A DNA stretch of 34,687 nucleotides. Source: an uncultured bacterium (GTDB lineage Bacteria; Bdellovibrionota_C; UBA2361; CALJRW01). Location of the stretch: contig CALJRW010000114.1 in the NCBI GenBank assembly GCA_937976335.1, positions 1 through 34,687 on the forward strand, read 5' to 3'. This document shows positions 23,918-32,788 of the stretch, in pieces. Position 1 is the stretch's first letter. Each line of letters starts with the position of its first letter. Below the pieces are notes generated by a model. The model worked only from the letters and a program-made list of their open reading frames with translations. It had not been told where the DNA came from and did no database searches. The position numbers and the translations under genes were made by a program.

Positions 23918-24174
23918 TTATCTGAATATACGTGCATGTCTCACCCTCTGAACTTCCACGAGGCCTGCACTGTCATCAATGATATATACAACGCGATAGT
24001 CCCCTATCCTGATACGATACGTTTTTTGAGAACCTACTAGAGTTTACTGTTAGCTGGACGTGGATCTTCACTTAAGTTTTGGATAGCTATAACTATTTTA
24101 GCAAGAAACTTTGAATCAATTTTTCTAAGATCTTTTTCTACAGATTTTTTAAGTTCAACTTTGTATAAGGCCAT
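23918..24174 (-). pseudogene. RelE/ParE-family toxin with a frameshift
   Basis: About 85 codons if repaired. Reads 'MALYKVELKKSVEKDLRKI', then after a one-base loss near 24037-24042 (TAG stop) it continues in the next frame with 'GSQKTYRIRIGDYRVVYIID' and 'VEVQRVRHARIFR', matching the RelE fold and its terminal Arg/His residues. Intact relatives cut mRNA in the ribosome. The break lies between the first and second halves, so the toxin should be inactive unless a programmed shift is used; no slippery sequence is visible. The start overlaps the antitoxin end by 20 bp, the usual antitoxin-first order. Both genes oppose the other cassette genes. Confidence 0.75.
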
Positions 24175-24349
24175 CTTTCTTTAGATTTTCTAGAACACTT
24201 TCTAGAGATACGTTCGGCTCTTGTTTTCTCTCAGCTACGGCTACCAAATCTTCTATATCCTCAAGAATCTCTTCATACTCCTCTACTGGAATAACTACTG
24301 ACTGATTGCCTTCTTCATCTGTTATGTATTTACGCTTTTTTTGTCCCAT
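24155..24349 (-). CDS. Type II antitoxin of the Phd/RelB kind
   Basis: 64 residues. The sequence 'KYITDEEGNQSVVIPVEEYEEILEDIEDL' and 'PNVSLESVLENLKKDG' is the familiar pattern of small antitoxins partnering RelE-like toxins: an N-terminal strand-helix followed by a toxin-binding tail. It should neutralise the toxin and autoregulate the pair. It is intact, while its toxin is frameshifted, which is the safe direction of decay. Toxin-antitoxin cassettes facing the opposite way are known from chromosomal integrons. Confidence 0.8.
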   Translation of the reverse strand: MGQKKRKYITDEEGNQSVVIPVEEYEEILEDIEDLVAVAERKQEPNVSLESVLENLKKDGLIQS

Positions 24350-24391
24350 TTTTTTACTTACCTTTTAGTATATTCTATAGTAATTTCAAAA

Positions 24392-24450
24392 AGATAACAA
24401 TATGTTTTGCCAAATGAGCTAAAGCTCATGGCAAAACGAGAACGTTATCT
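24392..24450 (+). other. Hairpin resembling an attC site, end of the array
   Basis: AGATAAC (24392-24398), stem arms 'ttttgcca..tgagct' and 'agctcatggcaaaa' with two unpaired A, then GTTATCT (24444-24450). It has the compact attC layout. The outer pairing extends over 11 bp, more than expected from two unrelated cassettes, and it does not match the expected R'' of the TA cassette (CCATAAC), so it could also be a plain terminator-like hairpin. Confidence 0.45.
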
Positions 24451-24481
24451 TTTTACATGATTCATACCCCAGTGACTTGGA

Positions 24482-24587
24482 ATTCATACCACCTAACTTT
24501 TTTTAAAAAAGAAAGAGTAAGAAACTCAATTAACTACTAAAGATATATAGTACCTAGGGATTTTTTAAAAAATTAGGTCCCACGAAT
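24482..24587. mobile_element. Diverged MITE-like element
   Basis: 106 bp bounded by 'attcataccacctaa' and 'ttaggtcccacgaat', which resemble the 15-bp terminal repeats of the three MITE copies at about two thirds of positions. Interior is AT-rich and different. Probably an old relative of the family at the island's right edge, 30 bp from the bamA stop. Confidence 0.45.
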
Positions 24588-24616
24588 CAAATTAATAACT
24601 ATAAATTCTATAAAAC

Positions 24617-26911
24617 TTAAAGCGGCGCTCCAAAAGAAAAGAGCGTTTGCAAAGAATCTTCTCCATCCTGTCTATCAACAGGAACTCCAAACTCAATTCG
24701 AATAGGGCCAAGTGGAGAAGTCCATCTCAGACCAGCTCCGTAAGCTTCTCTCATATTTCCAAAATCGATACTATCATCGTCATCAAATGCGTCACCAATA
24801 TCATAAAAAATAACCCCTTTCATTTTTGCATCAGGAATTAGAGGGAAAATAATTTCAAAGTTATTTATAAATTGCTTACTACCACCAAACTCATTATTGT
24901 TTTCATCTCTTGGTCCTAAAGTTCTAGCTTCAAAACCTCTAACAGAGTTTATCCCTCCAGGAAAAAATCTCTTAAAAAGAGGTAGTTGATCGCCGTCAAA
25001 GCTTTTTCCATAAGCAAAATTACTTCTCCATGAAAAAAGTATATCCCCTCTCTTGGTTTCAATTATTGGCGTATAATTAACATGTCTAAAACTCAATAAA
25101 TAAAATTCTTCATTTCCACCCAGTCCAGTAACTTCAGTTGATAGAATTTGTCTAGAGCCATCTGTGGGATCTAGTGGATTGTTAATAGTGTTTCTAATTA
25201 ACCTTGGTGTTATACCAGATGCAGTTGATTTTCCTTCAGAATCAATAACAAATTGAGCTGCATCTTCTGGGTCGACATTGTCTATTTCTACATTTAAATA
25301 TTGATATCTAATAGAGAAATTCCAGTCTTCGGCCCATTCTCCATCAAATGCTTCTTCTAGTGGATAACCAAAAGAAAACCCTCCCCCAGTTTCAGTTCTA
25401 TCAAAATCAGGAAATATTCTCTGGCTAACTAAGGCATTTAAACCAAGTTGCCAAAATGAATCTCTAAAACGAGGGTCTACATAATTAAAAACTAAATTGT
25501 TTCTTATAGTTCCAAAGTCAGCATTTAGATCAACCTGCTTACCAGTTCCCATAAAGTTTCTTTCTGAAAGACGAGCATTGAATAAAACTCCATTACTTGT
25601 AGAAAAACCAGCGCCGACACTTACAGATCCTGTGTTGCCTTCTTTAATATTCACGTTAACATCAACTTCGTCTGGAACTGTAGTTGGAGCAGTAGTGATA
25701 TCAACAGAATCAAAAAAACCTCTTCTTTGAAGCATAGTTTTTGTTCTTTTTATTGCTTTACCAGAGTACATCTCCTTTTCTTGAACTCGAAACTCTCTTC
25801 TTATAACTTTGTCGTAAGTTTTATTGTTGCCCGTTATATTTATTTTGTTAATTCTAACAGGATTTCCTTTAGTTATTTCAAAGCTTAAGTTTACTTGGGA
25901 ATTAGCTTTGTCAATCTGAGTATTAGGAACAACATTTGCAAATGCGTAGCCAGAGTTTGAAAAATTTTCACTAATTATAAAGCTGTCTTGTCTAATTTTA
26001 GAAGCGCTAAAGATTTGACCTTTTTCCGATTCTATACCCAAAATTGTCTCTTCTATAGAATCGTTAATTAGATCGCCAGTTGCAGTTATAGTTCCAATTG
26101 TGTACTGAGTGCCCTCTTCAATATCAAATGATATAGCTAAGCCTTCATCATTTTTTTCAATTGAAGCTTCGCTGACATTGGCTTCGATAAAGCCATTATC
26201 CAGTAGATACTGCTTTAAGATAAGTCTATCGTTTTGAATTGCTTCGTTATTTAATCTACCAGTTCCAAAAAGCCAAGAATTGTACCATTTATATTTTCTA
26301 GTGATAATTTGTTTTCTAAGTTTTTTAGAAGATAATAATTTTAAGCCAGTAAAATTAACTTCTCGTATTTTATATTTTGTTCCTTCTGATACATTTAGTA
26401 TTAAGTCTACCTGATCGTTTCCAACCGAAACTACAGTATGATCAATTTCAGCATTATAGAAACCTTTAGCTTCGTAAAATGAATTTACTCTTGTAACGAT
26501 ATTGTGAATTATATTGTCATTTAAGAATCTCTTATTTTCAAGTTCAATAATACTACCAATCTCAGATTCTGAAAGTTTATCATTGCCATCAACCATAAGC
26601 TTTCTAAGAGTTGGATTTTCAGTAACAGTATAAAGAAGGAAATTATCATCAGTTAAGCTCACCTCTACTTGATTGAAGTATCCCGTGCTATATAAATCTT
26701 TTATACTTTGTGTGACTTGTTTTTGGCTTGCATTTGGAGGACGTACCGTAATTAGTCCAAGTACTGCATCTGATTCTATTTTAGTATTGCCTTTAAAAAT
26801 TATTTTTGAAAAAGAAAAATCTTCAGCTTCTACAGCTTGAACTGCAGTTAGAAAAAAACAGATAAATAAGCAATTACAGATTGTTAAGATATTATTTAGA
26901 AACTTCTTCAA
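24617..26911 (-). CDS. bamA: Outer membrane protein assembly factor BamA
   Basis: 764 residues. Signal peptide (about 1-30), five POTRA domains in the first half ('FSKIIFKGNTKIESDAVLGLI', 'YKIREVNFTGLKLL' and others), then a 16-strand barrel. BamA-type features include 'GFSTSNGVLFNARLSERNFMGTGKQVDLNA', 'FFPGGINSVRGFEARTLGPRD' (the VRGF motif) and a final strand 'DSLQTLFSFGAPL'. BamA inserts beta-barrel proteins into the outer membrane. The TTG start is backed by a strong GGAGG four to five bases upstream and overlaps lolD by 20 bp. Skp, its chaperone, is now 8.5 kb away across the island. Confidence 0.93.
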   Translation of the reverse strand: MKKFLNNILTICNCLFICFFLTAVQAVEAEDFSFSKIIFKGNTKIESDAVLGLITVRPPNASQKQVTQSIKDLYSTGYFNQVEVSLTDDNFLLYTVTENPTLRKLMVDGNDKLSESEIGSIIELENKRFLNDNIIHNIVTRVNSFYEAKGFYNAEIDHTVVSVGNDQVDLILNVSEGTKYKIREVNFTGLKLLSSKKLRKQIITRKYKWYNSWLFGTGRLNNEAIQNDRLILKQYLLDNGFIEANVSEASIEKNDEGLAISFDIEEGTQYTIGTITATGDLINDSIEETILGIESEKGQIFSASKIRQDSFIISENFSNSGYAFANVVPNTQIDKANSQVNLSFEITKGNPVRINKINITGNNKTYDKVIRREFRVQEKEMYSGKAIKRTKTMLQRRGFFDSVDITTAPTTVPDEVDVNVNIKEGNTGSVSVGAGFSTSNGVLFNARLSERNFMGTGKQVDLNADFGTIRNNLVFNYVDPRFRDSFWQLGLNALVSQRIFPDFDRTETGGGFSFGYPLEEAFDGEWAEDWNFSIRYQYLNVEIDNVDPEDAAQFVIDSEGKSTASGITPRLIRNTINNPLDPTDGSRQILSTEVTGLGGNEEFYLLSFRHVNYTPIIETKRGDILFSWRSNFAYGKSFDGDQLPLFKRFFPGGINSVRGFEARTLGPRDENNNEFGGSKQFINNFEIIFPLIPDAKMKGVIFYDIGDAFDDDDSIDFGNMREAYGAGLRWTSPLGPIRIEFGVPVDRQDGEDSLQTLFSFGAPL

Positions 26912-27575
26912 GGTGACCTCCAGGAGTCATAAATAACACTTTTTCCATTGAATATGCTAATTCCTCGCTGTGGGTTACCACTATTACTCTAGTATCAGCT
27001 TCTTTTGGTAGTATTTTAAGCATGTTAGTTACGTCTTGAGCATTTTCTGAATCTAAATTTCCTGTCGGTTCGTCAGCTAAAAGTACACTAGGAGCACTAA
27101 CTATAGCCCTTGCTAAGGCTACTCTTTGCTGCTCTCCTCCTGAAAGTTGGCTAGGTCTGTGCTCAAACCTTGTGTTTAAACCAAAAGAATCTAAGACCTG
27201 TCTGGCTTTATCATATGCTTCTTCCTTATTAACATTAGAGATTAATAGAGGCATTGCAACATTTTCAACTGCACTAAACTCTGGCAAGAGATGATGAAAT
27301 TGAAAAACAAAACCAATATTTGCTCCTCTAAATTCTGAAATCTTTTGATTATCAAATTTTGAAATATCCGTTTCGTCAAAAATAACAGAGCCGCTAGTTG
27401 GTTTATCAAGCCCGCCTAATAGGTGAAGTAGAGTTGATTTTCCAATGCCAGAACGACCTAGGATTGCGGTTGAATTAAAATCGCTAAAATCAAAAGATAG
27501 ATTATCCAGAATTTTTAGTTCTTTTTTTCCATCTTGATAAATTTTAGAAAGATTTTCTACTTTTAAGTTTTTCAT
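26892..27575 (-). CDS. lolD: Lipoprotein-releasing ABC transporter ATPase LolD
   Basis: 227 residues, an ABC ATPase of the MacB/LolD kind. Walker A 'GRSGIGKS' (residues 40-47), signature '[15 protein letters not shown]', Walker B '[12 protein letters not shown]' and a 'VVTHSEELA' switch His are all in place. With the LolC/E membrane protein upstream it extracts lipoproteins from the inner membrane. Its ATG overlaps the lolC stop (TAATG) and its end overlaps bamA, so the three are translationally coupled. Confidence 0.92.
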   Translation of the reverse strand: MKNLKVENLSKIYQDGKKELKILDNLSFDFSDFNSTAILGRSGIGKSTLLHLLGGLDKPTSGSVIFDETDISKFDNQKISEFRGANIGFVFQFHHLLPEFSAVENVAMPLLISNVNKEEAYDKARQVLDSFGLNTRFEHRPSQLSGGEQQRVALARAIVSAPSVLLADEPTGNLDSENAQDVTNMLKILPKEADTRVIVVTHSEELAYSMEKVLFMTPGGHLEEVSK

Positions 27576-28858
27576 TATTCGTATCTTAAAATTTCAGTTG
27601 GATTTAAACTACTCGCTTTATTTGCTGGATACCATGTTGCAAGTAGGCAAATAAAAAATGCGGATACTGCAACAAGTAAAAAATTAAAATAACTAATATA
27701 GACTGGAACAGTGTCAGTAGGAAAAACTTTTTCAGGCAATGGAAAGCCATAAGTTCTAAGTGCTAAACATCCAAATATTCCTAAAAGCGTACCTAAGACA
27801 GTCCCGGTAAGTCCAATAAAAGCTCCGTGAAGACGAAAAATATTTGCAATGTTTGAGTTACTAGCCCCTAATGTTTTTAATATAGCAATATCTTTTCTTT
27901 TTTCCATTACAAGCATGATTAAACTAGCGACAATGGAAAAGCTTGCTAGTACGATTAAAAGCAGTAAAACGATAAAGTAGACTTTTTTTTCTAAGCTTAA
28001 AGCTTCCCAGAGTTGCTTATTTTGTTGTATCCAATCTCTTACAAAGTACTCAACACCAAGAGCTTTTTGTATTTTTTTTGAAATTTTGCTTACTTTATCT
28101 GGATCCTTAACCTTTACTTCAATGCCTGTAGAACCAGTAATTTTAAAAAATCTTTTCATATTATCCATGCTAGTATAGGCAAGACTGCCTTCATATCCTA
28201 CTAAACCAGATTTATATGTTGAGCTAATCATAAATCTTTTAAATTTTGGAGTTAAGCCAAAAGGAGTTGAGCTAACTTGAGGAGTCATAATTGAAACTAT
28301 TGAACCAGGAATAACTCCTAGCTGATTTTGAAGCTCTTCCCCTATTATTATTCCAGGAATTTTAGAAGTGGGATCAGGTGCGTTAAATAAACTATCAAGA
28401 TTTGCGTTTTCAGGAAGGTAATTTTTTAATTCCCGAGCAAGATGTCCATAAGTAGGTATTGCCTTAATGAGAATGCCTTTAGAGCTCTTCCCGGCACTTA
28501 ATAAAACCTGGCTTTGAATAAGTGGTGATACGGAGTCAATTTCTTCGATTCCTTCTAAATTCTTAATTGCTGTTTCTGAGTTTATAGCTTTTCCGGAATA
28601 TCTATAAATACTAATATGACTTTGTCCAACAACTTTTTCTTTTAATTCTTTTTCAAAGCCTGTCATTATTGACATTGTGATATCTAGAACTGCAACACCA
28701 AGTGCTACTCCAAGTATAGCAAAGATAGTGATAATCGTAATAAAGGCTTCTTTTCTCTTAGACCAGATATATCTTTGTGCAATTTGTTTTGTGAAGTTTG
28801 AGGCAAGCATATCGGCAAAAATTAGCATATTGCTTAAGGTCGCACAAATTAAGTGCAA
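27575..28858 (-). CDS. lolC: Lipoprotein-releasing system membrane protein LolC/LolE
   Basis: 427 residues. Family features: N-terminal helix after 'YIWSKRKEAFITIIT' (like 'RRYLRAKRKEAFIS' in E. coli), a large periplasmic domain, then three C-terminal helices in the FtsX fold ('IVLLLLIVLASFSIVASLIMLVMEKRKDIAILKTLGAS'). One gene serves both LolC and LolE roles in alphaproteobacteria, so LolC/E (LolF-like) is a better label. Start uncertain: the TTG at 28858 gives 16 extra residues; ATG at 28828 or 28810 would fit the family N-terminus better. The gene begins 6 bp after phoU. Confidence 0.9.
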   Translation of the reverse strand: MHLICATLSNMLIFADMLASNFTKQIAQRYIWSKRKEAFITIITIFAILGVALGVAVLDITMSIMTGFEKELKEKVVGQSHISIYRYSGKAINSETAIKNLEGIEEIDSVSPLIQSQVLLSAGKSSKGILIKAIPTYGHLARELKNYLPENANLDSLFNAPDPTSKIPGIIIGEELQNQLGVIPGSIVSIMTPQVSSTPFGLTPKFKRFMISSTYKSGLVGYEGSLAYTSMDNMKRFFKITGSTGIEVKVKDPDKVSKISKKIQKALGVEYFVRDWIQQNKQLWEALSLEKKVYFIVLLLLIVLASFSIVASLIMLVMEKRKDIAILKTLGASNSNIANIFRLHGAFIGLTGTVLGTLLGIFGCLALRTYGFPLPEKVFPTDTVPVYISYFNFLLVAVSAFFICLLATWYPANKASSLNPTEILRYE

Positions 28859-28864
28859 ATAAGC

Positions 28865-29542
28865 CTACAAGCCTCGGCCATGCCTTATGATTTTCCCAGT
28901 CACTAGGTAAATTACATCTTCGGCAATATTGGTAGCCAGATCAGCAACTCTCTCTAAATGTCTAGAGAGAGACATAAATAGTATATAAAAGTTTGAATTT
29001 TCAGGGTCATTTTTAATCTTATCAGCGACAATCTTAAAGTTACTTGCATGCGCATCGTCTATGGCTTGATCGTTATCCAAGACTTTTAAAGCAAGTTCTG
29101 AATCAAGATTAATTAAGGATTCAATAGATTCTCTAACCATCTTTAAGGCGTTTTTAGCCATAATATTAAAGTCATAAGGTTTTTTAAGGTCTGTAGAAAA
29201 TTTTTCAAGATCTCTTAGTCTGTTCGCAATACTAACAGACAGATCCCCTATTCTTTCAATATCATTATTAATTTTTAAAGTAGCTACAATATAGCGCAAA
29301 TCGCTTGCTACTGGCTGATATAAAGCAAGAATTTTTAAACAAAACTCTTCAAGTTCAATTTCAAGATCGTCTATAACTGTATCTTGTTCTTTAATTGTTT
29401 TAGCAGTTTCTGGATTATGAGTTTTTGCAATTTCGATTGCGTTCTGCAAGCTTATTTCAACAATTTCTATAAGCTTAAGTAGTTTTTCTTTTAAGGTTTT
29501 AAGCTCTCTATCTAAATGAGATCTTTTTTCTATATCGTTCAT
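28865..29542 (-). CDS. phoU: Phosphate transport system regulator PhoU
   Basis: 225 residues, all helical. Two copies of the PhoU repeat; typical parts are 'AKTIKEQDTVIDDLEIELEEFCLKILALYQPVASDLRYIVATLKINNDIERIGDLSVSIANR' and 'LFMSLSRHLERVADLATNIAEDVIYLVTGK'. The Glu/Asp metal-binding motif E-x-x-x-D is present in both ('ERIGDL', 'ERVADL'). PhoU restrains phosphate uptake by acting on PstB and the PhoR sensor. It lies 30 bp after pstB. No phoB/phoR is in the window. Confidence 0.95.
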   Translation of the reverse strand: MNDIEKRSHLDRELKTLKEKLLKLIEIVEISLQNAIEIAKTHNPETAKTIKEQDTVIDDLEIELEEFCLKILALYQPVASDLRYIVATLKINNDIERIGDLSVSIANRLRDLEKFSTDLKKPYDFNIMAKNALKMVRESIESLINLDSELALKVLDNDQAIDDAHASNFKIVADKIKNDPENSNFYILFMSLSRHLERVADLATNIAEDVIYLVTGKIIRHGRGL

Positions 29543-29572
29543 TTTTCTTGTTCCTTTATCTTAAGCCTAAAA

Positions 29573-30346
29573 TTATCCAAATCTACCAGTAATATAGTCA
29601 TGAGTCATTTTATTTTTAGGTTTTTGGAATAGTTCTTCAGTATTTCCAACCTCTATTAATTCTCCTAAATGAAAAAAAGCTGTTCTTTTTGATATTCTAG
29701 CAGCTTGTTGCATGGAGTGAGTAACAACTAAGATGCAATATGCATTTGATAGTTCTATAATTAGTTCTTCAATCTTAGCAGTCGCAATGGGATCTAGGGC
29801 AGAACAAGGCTCATCCATTAAGATGACTTTTGGGTCGACTGCAATTGCTCTCGCTATGCAAAGTCTTTGTTGTTGTCCACCAGAAAGAGCAGTTCCTGAT
29901 TCTTTTAGTCTATCTTTTACTTCATCAAAGAGACTCGCTTTAATTAAGCTCTTTTCGACTAGTTCATCTAGCTCTTTTTTTGAATTCGTTAAATTGTGAA
30001 TTCTTGGTCCATAGGCAACATTGTCATAAATTGATTTTGGAAAAGGATTAGGTTTTTGAAAAACCATTCCAACTTTTTCTCGCAATTTTTCTACATCTTG
30101 TTCTTTAGAATAAATATCTTCTCCATTGATATGTATTTCGCCAGTAACTTTGCAAATGTCAATTACGTCGTTCATGCGATTAAAGCATCTTAGAAAAGTA
30201 GATTTTCCGCATCCTGATGCACCAATAAGAGCAGTTACTTGATTGTCATATACATTTAAACTGACATTTTTAATAGCTTGCTTATTGCCATAATAAACAT
30301 CAAGATTTTTACATTCAATAATAATTTCTTTTTTAGTTTCTACCAT
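29573..30346 (-). CDS. pstB: Phosphate ABC transporter ATPase PstB
   Basis: 257 residues. Walker A 'GASGCGKST' (42-50), '[11 protein letters not shown]' Q-loop typical of PstB, signature '[15 protein letters not shown]', Walker B '[23 protein letters not shown]' and '[13 protein letters not shown]'. It powers high-affinity phosphate import through PstC and PstA. Its ATG overlaps the pstA stop by seven bases. Confidence 0.95.
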   Translation of the reverse strand: MVETKKEIIIECKNLDVYYGNKQAIKNVSLNVYDNQVTALIGASGCGKSTFLRCFNRMNDVIDICKVTGEIHINGEDIYSKEQDVEKLREKVGMVFQKPNPFPKSIYDNVAYGPRIHNLTNSKKELDELVEKSLIKASLFDEVKDRLKESGTALSGGQQQRLCIARAIAVDPKVILMDEPCSALDPIATAKIEELIIELSNAYCILVVTHSMQQAARISKRTAFFHLGELIEVGNTEELFQKPKNKMTHDYITGRFG

Positions 30347-31599
30347 CTTTTCTCAAATTTGTTTCTAAATAAAACTGCCGCAAAATTCATTGCAAATAAG
30401 AAGAGCAAAATAACAATTATTGCAGCTGATGTCTTTTCTACAAATCCTTGTTCTGCACTTTCTGCCCAGAGATATATTTGTACAGGAAGAGAGGTAGATT
30501 GCTCAAGTGGGGTTTTAGGCAAATTTACAACAAAAGCAACCATCCCTATCATGAGTAGAGGGGCAGTCTCGCCAACCGCTCTAGCTAAACCAATAATAGT
30601 CCCTGTGAGTGTTCCAGGCAAAGCTAAGGGAAGTACATGATGAAATACGACTTGCGTTTTAGAGGCTCCTAGTCCAAGAGCAGCATGTTTTAAAGAGGGA
30701 GGAACAGCTTTTATAGCTGCACGGCAAGAAACAATAATAACAGGCAAAGTCATTAAGGAAAGAACTAATCCACCTACTAGCGTAGTTCCTCGAGGAAGTT
30801 CAAAAAAGTCTATTAAAATAGACAAACCTAAAATTCCAAAGATAATAGAAGGAATGGCCGCAAGATTGTTGATATTTACTTCAATGAACTCTGTAAAAAG
30901 GTTTTTAGGCGCATACTCTTCAAGATAGATTGCTGTTGCTACTCCAATAGGAAAAGAAAATAGAAAACAAATTATCATAGAAAATAATGACCCTAAGAGC
31001 GCTCCACCAATTCCAGCCTTTTCTGGAGCTCTAGAATCTCCAGTTTTAAAAAAATCCCAGTTGAACTTTTTAGAAATTAAACCTTTGTTTTTAAGTTGAT
31101 TGAAAAATGAAAGCTGAAGATCGGTAAAATTTCTTTTTTCTTGAGGTAAGTTTTCATCTAGTAACCCTTTATTAAGTAAATTAAAAACTGAATTAAGAGG
31201 AATTTCCAAACTTACTTCTTTATTTAATAGCGCTTTGTCATTTCTTAATGCATTTTTTATAGTTAAATTAGAATAAGAGCTAATAATTTTTCTAAGTTCT
31301 TTTTTATCACTTGATTCTTTTACATTTGGGAAAAGTTTGTAAATAGCTTTATTGGCTATTCCTTGAAAGTCTGCATGTCTGAGATTAGAATCGCTATAAT
31401 CTTTAGGTAGCTCAAGATATTCAGAATCGAAAAATATATTAAGTTTGATATAAGATTTATAAAAGCCCGAAATTCCAGTTTTAAATATAGTGAAAAGAAA
31501 AACAGCAAGAAATACAAAAGCTAACAATATTGAGACTCTTCCTAAGAGGATAAATTTTTTTTCAGCAGATTTTCTTTTCACATTTAGCTTGTTATTCAT
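30340..31599 (-). CDS. pstA: Phosphate ABC transporter permease PstA with long N-terminal extension
   Basis: 419 residues versus about 280-300 for E. coli PstA. The first helix (about 22-44) is followed by a periplasmic stretch of some 145 residues, and the permease core starts near 195 ('[37 protein letters not shown]'). The EAA loop '[44 protein letters not shown]' is typical. The long N-terminal part resembles the DUF3333-type region seen in alphaproteobacterial PstA, by recall. Overlaps pstC (8 bp) and pstB. Confidence 0.92.
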   Translation of the reverse strand: MNNKLNVKRKSAEKKFILLGRVSILLAFVFLAVFLFTIFKTGISGFYKSYIKLNIFFDSEYLELPKDYSDSNLRHADFQGIANKAIYKLFPNVKESSDKKELRKIISSYSNLTIKNALRNDKALLNKEVSLEIPLNSVFNLLNKGLLDENLPQEKRNFTDLQLSFFNQLKNKGLISKKFNWDFFKTGDSRAPEKAGIGGALLGSLFSMIICFLFSFPIGVATAIYLEEYAPKNLFTEFIEVNINNLAAIPSIIFGILGLSILIDFFELPRGTTLVGGLVLSLMTLPVIIVSCRAAIKAVPPSLKHAALGLGASKTQVVFHHVLPLALPGTLTGTIIGLARAVGETAPLLMIGMVAFVVNLPKTPLEQSTSLPVQIYLWAESAEQGFVEKTSAAIIVILLFLFAMNFAAVLFRNKFEKRW

Positions 31600-32527
31600 A
31601 TTTCTCTCTATACTTTTTAATAATTTGAAGAGCTAGAACGTTTAAAAACAGTGTAACTAAAAATAAAAGTAAACCAAGAGCAAAAACAGACATAGTTTTT
31701 GGGCTGTCGAATTCCTGATCTCCAGTTAGTGCGGTAACTATTTGAACAGTGACCGTAGTAACCTTATCTAGAGGATTAAAGGTAAGGTTAGCAGTAAGTC
31801 CTGCTGCCATAACGACAATCATTGTTTCTCCTATCGCACGCGACGCTGCGAGTAAAAAAGAGCTTACAACGCCAGGCAAAGCGGCTGGAAGAATGATTTT
31901 TTTTACAGTTTCTGACTTAGTAGCACCAAGAGCGTAAGACCCATCTCTAAGTGATTGAGGAACAGCATTTATTACATCATCAGATAGTGAAGAAATAAAG
32001 GGAATAATCATAATTCCCATTACTACTCCTGCAGCAAGAGCTGATTCAGAGGCAACGCTTAGACCTACAGCTTGTCCAATATCCTTTATAAAAGGAGCTA
32101 AATAAAGAGCAGCGAAAAACCCATAAACAACAGTTGGAATTCCTGCTAATATTTCAAGAGTTGGTTTAAATATTTTTCTTTCGAGCTTAGTAGAATATTC
32201 AGAAAGATAAATTGCCGAATATAATCCGATTGGGCAAGCAATTATTAGTGCTATTAATGAAATTAGAAAAGTTCCAGCAAATAAAGGAACGGCACCAAAA
32301 GCTCCTGAACTTGCAGCTTGGTCAGATCTTAGAGGAATTTGTAAATTCCAATGCGTTCCAAATAAAAAGTTTTTTAGAGGAACTACTTTAAAAAATGAAA
32401 TACTTTCAAATAATAAAGATAGAAAAATTCCAAGTGTTGTAAGTATGGCAATTAAAGAGCACAGAAAGAGTGCTTTTCTAATTATATTTTCTGAAACTTT
32501 GTTCCCTAATATGTTTACTTTTAGCAA
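31592..32527 (-). CDS. pstC: Phosphate ABC transporter permease PstC
   Basis: 311 residues with about six membrane helices. Permease EAA loop 'YALGATKSETVKKIILPAALPGVVSSFLLAASRAIGETMIV' and 'GIPTVVYGFFAALYLAPF' are typical PstC. The TTG start stands three bases after a strong AGGAGG, which is close; the same GAGGAATTTG context occurs before lpxI. It follows pstS by 261 bp and a hairpin, so pstS and pstCAB may be expressed at different levels. Confidence 0.9.
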   Translation of the reverse strand: MLKVNILGNKVSENIIRKALFLCSLIAILTTLGIFLSLLFESISFFKVVPLKNFLFGTHWNLQIPLRSDQAASSGAFGAVPLFAGTFLISLIALIIACPIGLYSAIYLSEYSTKLERKIFKPTLEILAGIPTVVYGFFAALYLAPFIKDIGQAVGLSVASESALAAGVVMGIMIIPFISSLSDDVINAVPQSLRDGSYALGATKSETVKKIILPAALPGVVSSFLLAASRAIGETMIVVMAAGLTANLTFNPLDKVTTVTVQIVTALTGDQEFDSPKTMSVFALGLLLFLVTLFLNVLALQIIKKYREKYE

Positions 32528-32788
32528 ATTCCTCCTGCTGTATATATTAGTTAGTGATTTTGAGTTTTAGCCAAATTGACTCTAAGTAGAGTTAATATAC
32601 CAAAACACAAATTACCTAAATGCGCTATTCTTAAGTAAGAAGCGGAAACACTTAATGTGTTTTAGGCACACAGTGAAAATAAGTCAGCAGTGTTTTTTTG
32701 TCAAAGCATAGATAGTTTGGCATTAGCTCTTAAGCTTACAATAACACAAAGCGAGAGACTGTTTTTTAACAGTCTCTCGCAGATTTAA
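32528..32788 (-). promoter_or_regulatory. Gap between pstS and pstC with strong hairpin
   Basis: No gene. Contains a perfect 13-bp stem, four-base loop hairpin (32751-32780, 'gcgagagactgtt' and complement) 8 bp after the pstS stop; on the minus strand a T-rich run follows. It likely ends or attenuates most pstS transcripts so that the binding protein is made in excess over the transporter. A second small repeat around 'aacacttaatgtgtt' is near 32647. Confidence 0.6.
32751..32780 (-). terminator. Intrinsic terminator/attenuator after pstS
   Basis: Perfect inverted repeat, arms 32751-32763 and 32768-32780, loop of four. Because it is a near-perfect palindrome it can act on either strand; on the minus strand it lies directly after pstS and is followed by TTTGTGTTATT. 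Confidence 0.65.

Noticed and set aside
23783..24040. Plus-strand ORF of 85 codons
   Set aside because: Overlaps attC-like site 3 and lies antisense to the RelE-type toxin, which has recognisable motifs.
16803..24450. CRISPR array from repeated short motifs
   Set aside because: Repeats are few, unevenly spaced and palindromic-ended, with genes between them and no cas genes.
16117..24616. Prophage or conjugative element
   Set aside because: No capsid, tail, replication, relaxase or transfer genes; the only recombination genes belong to an IS91-type element.
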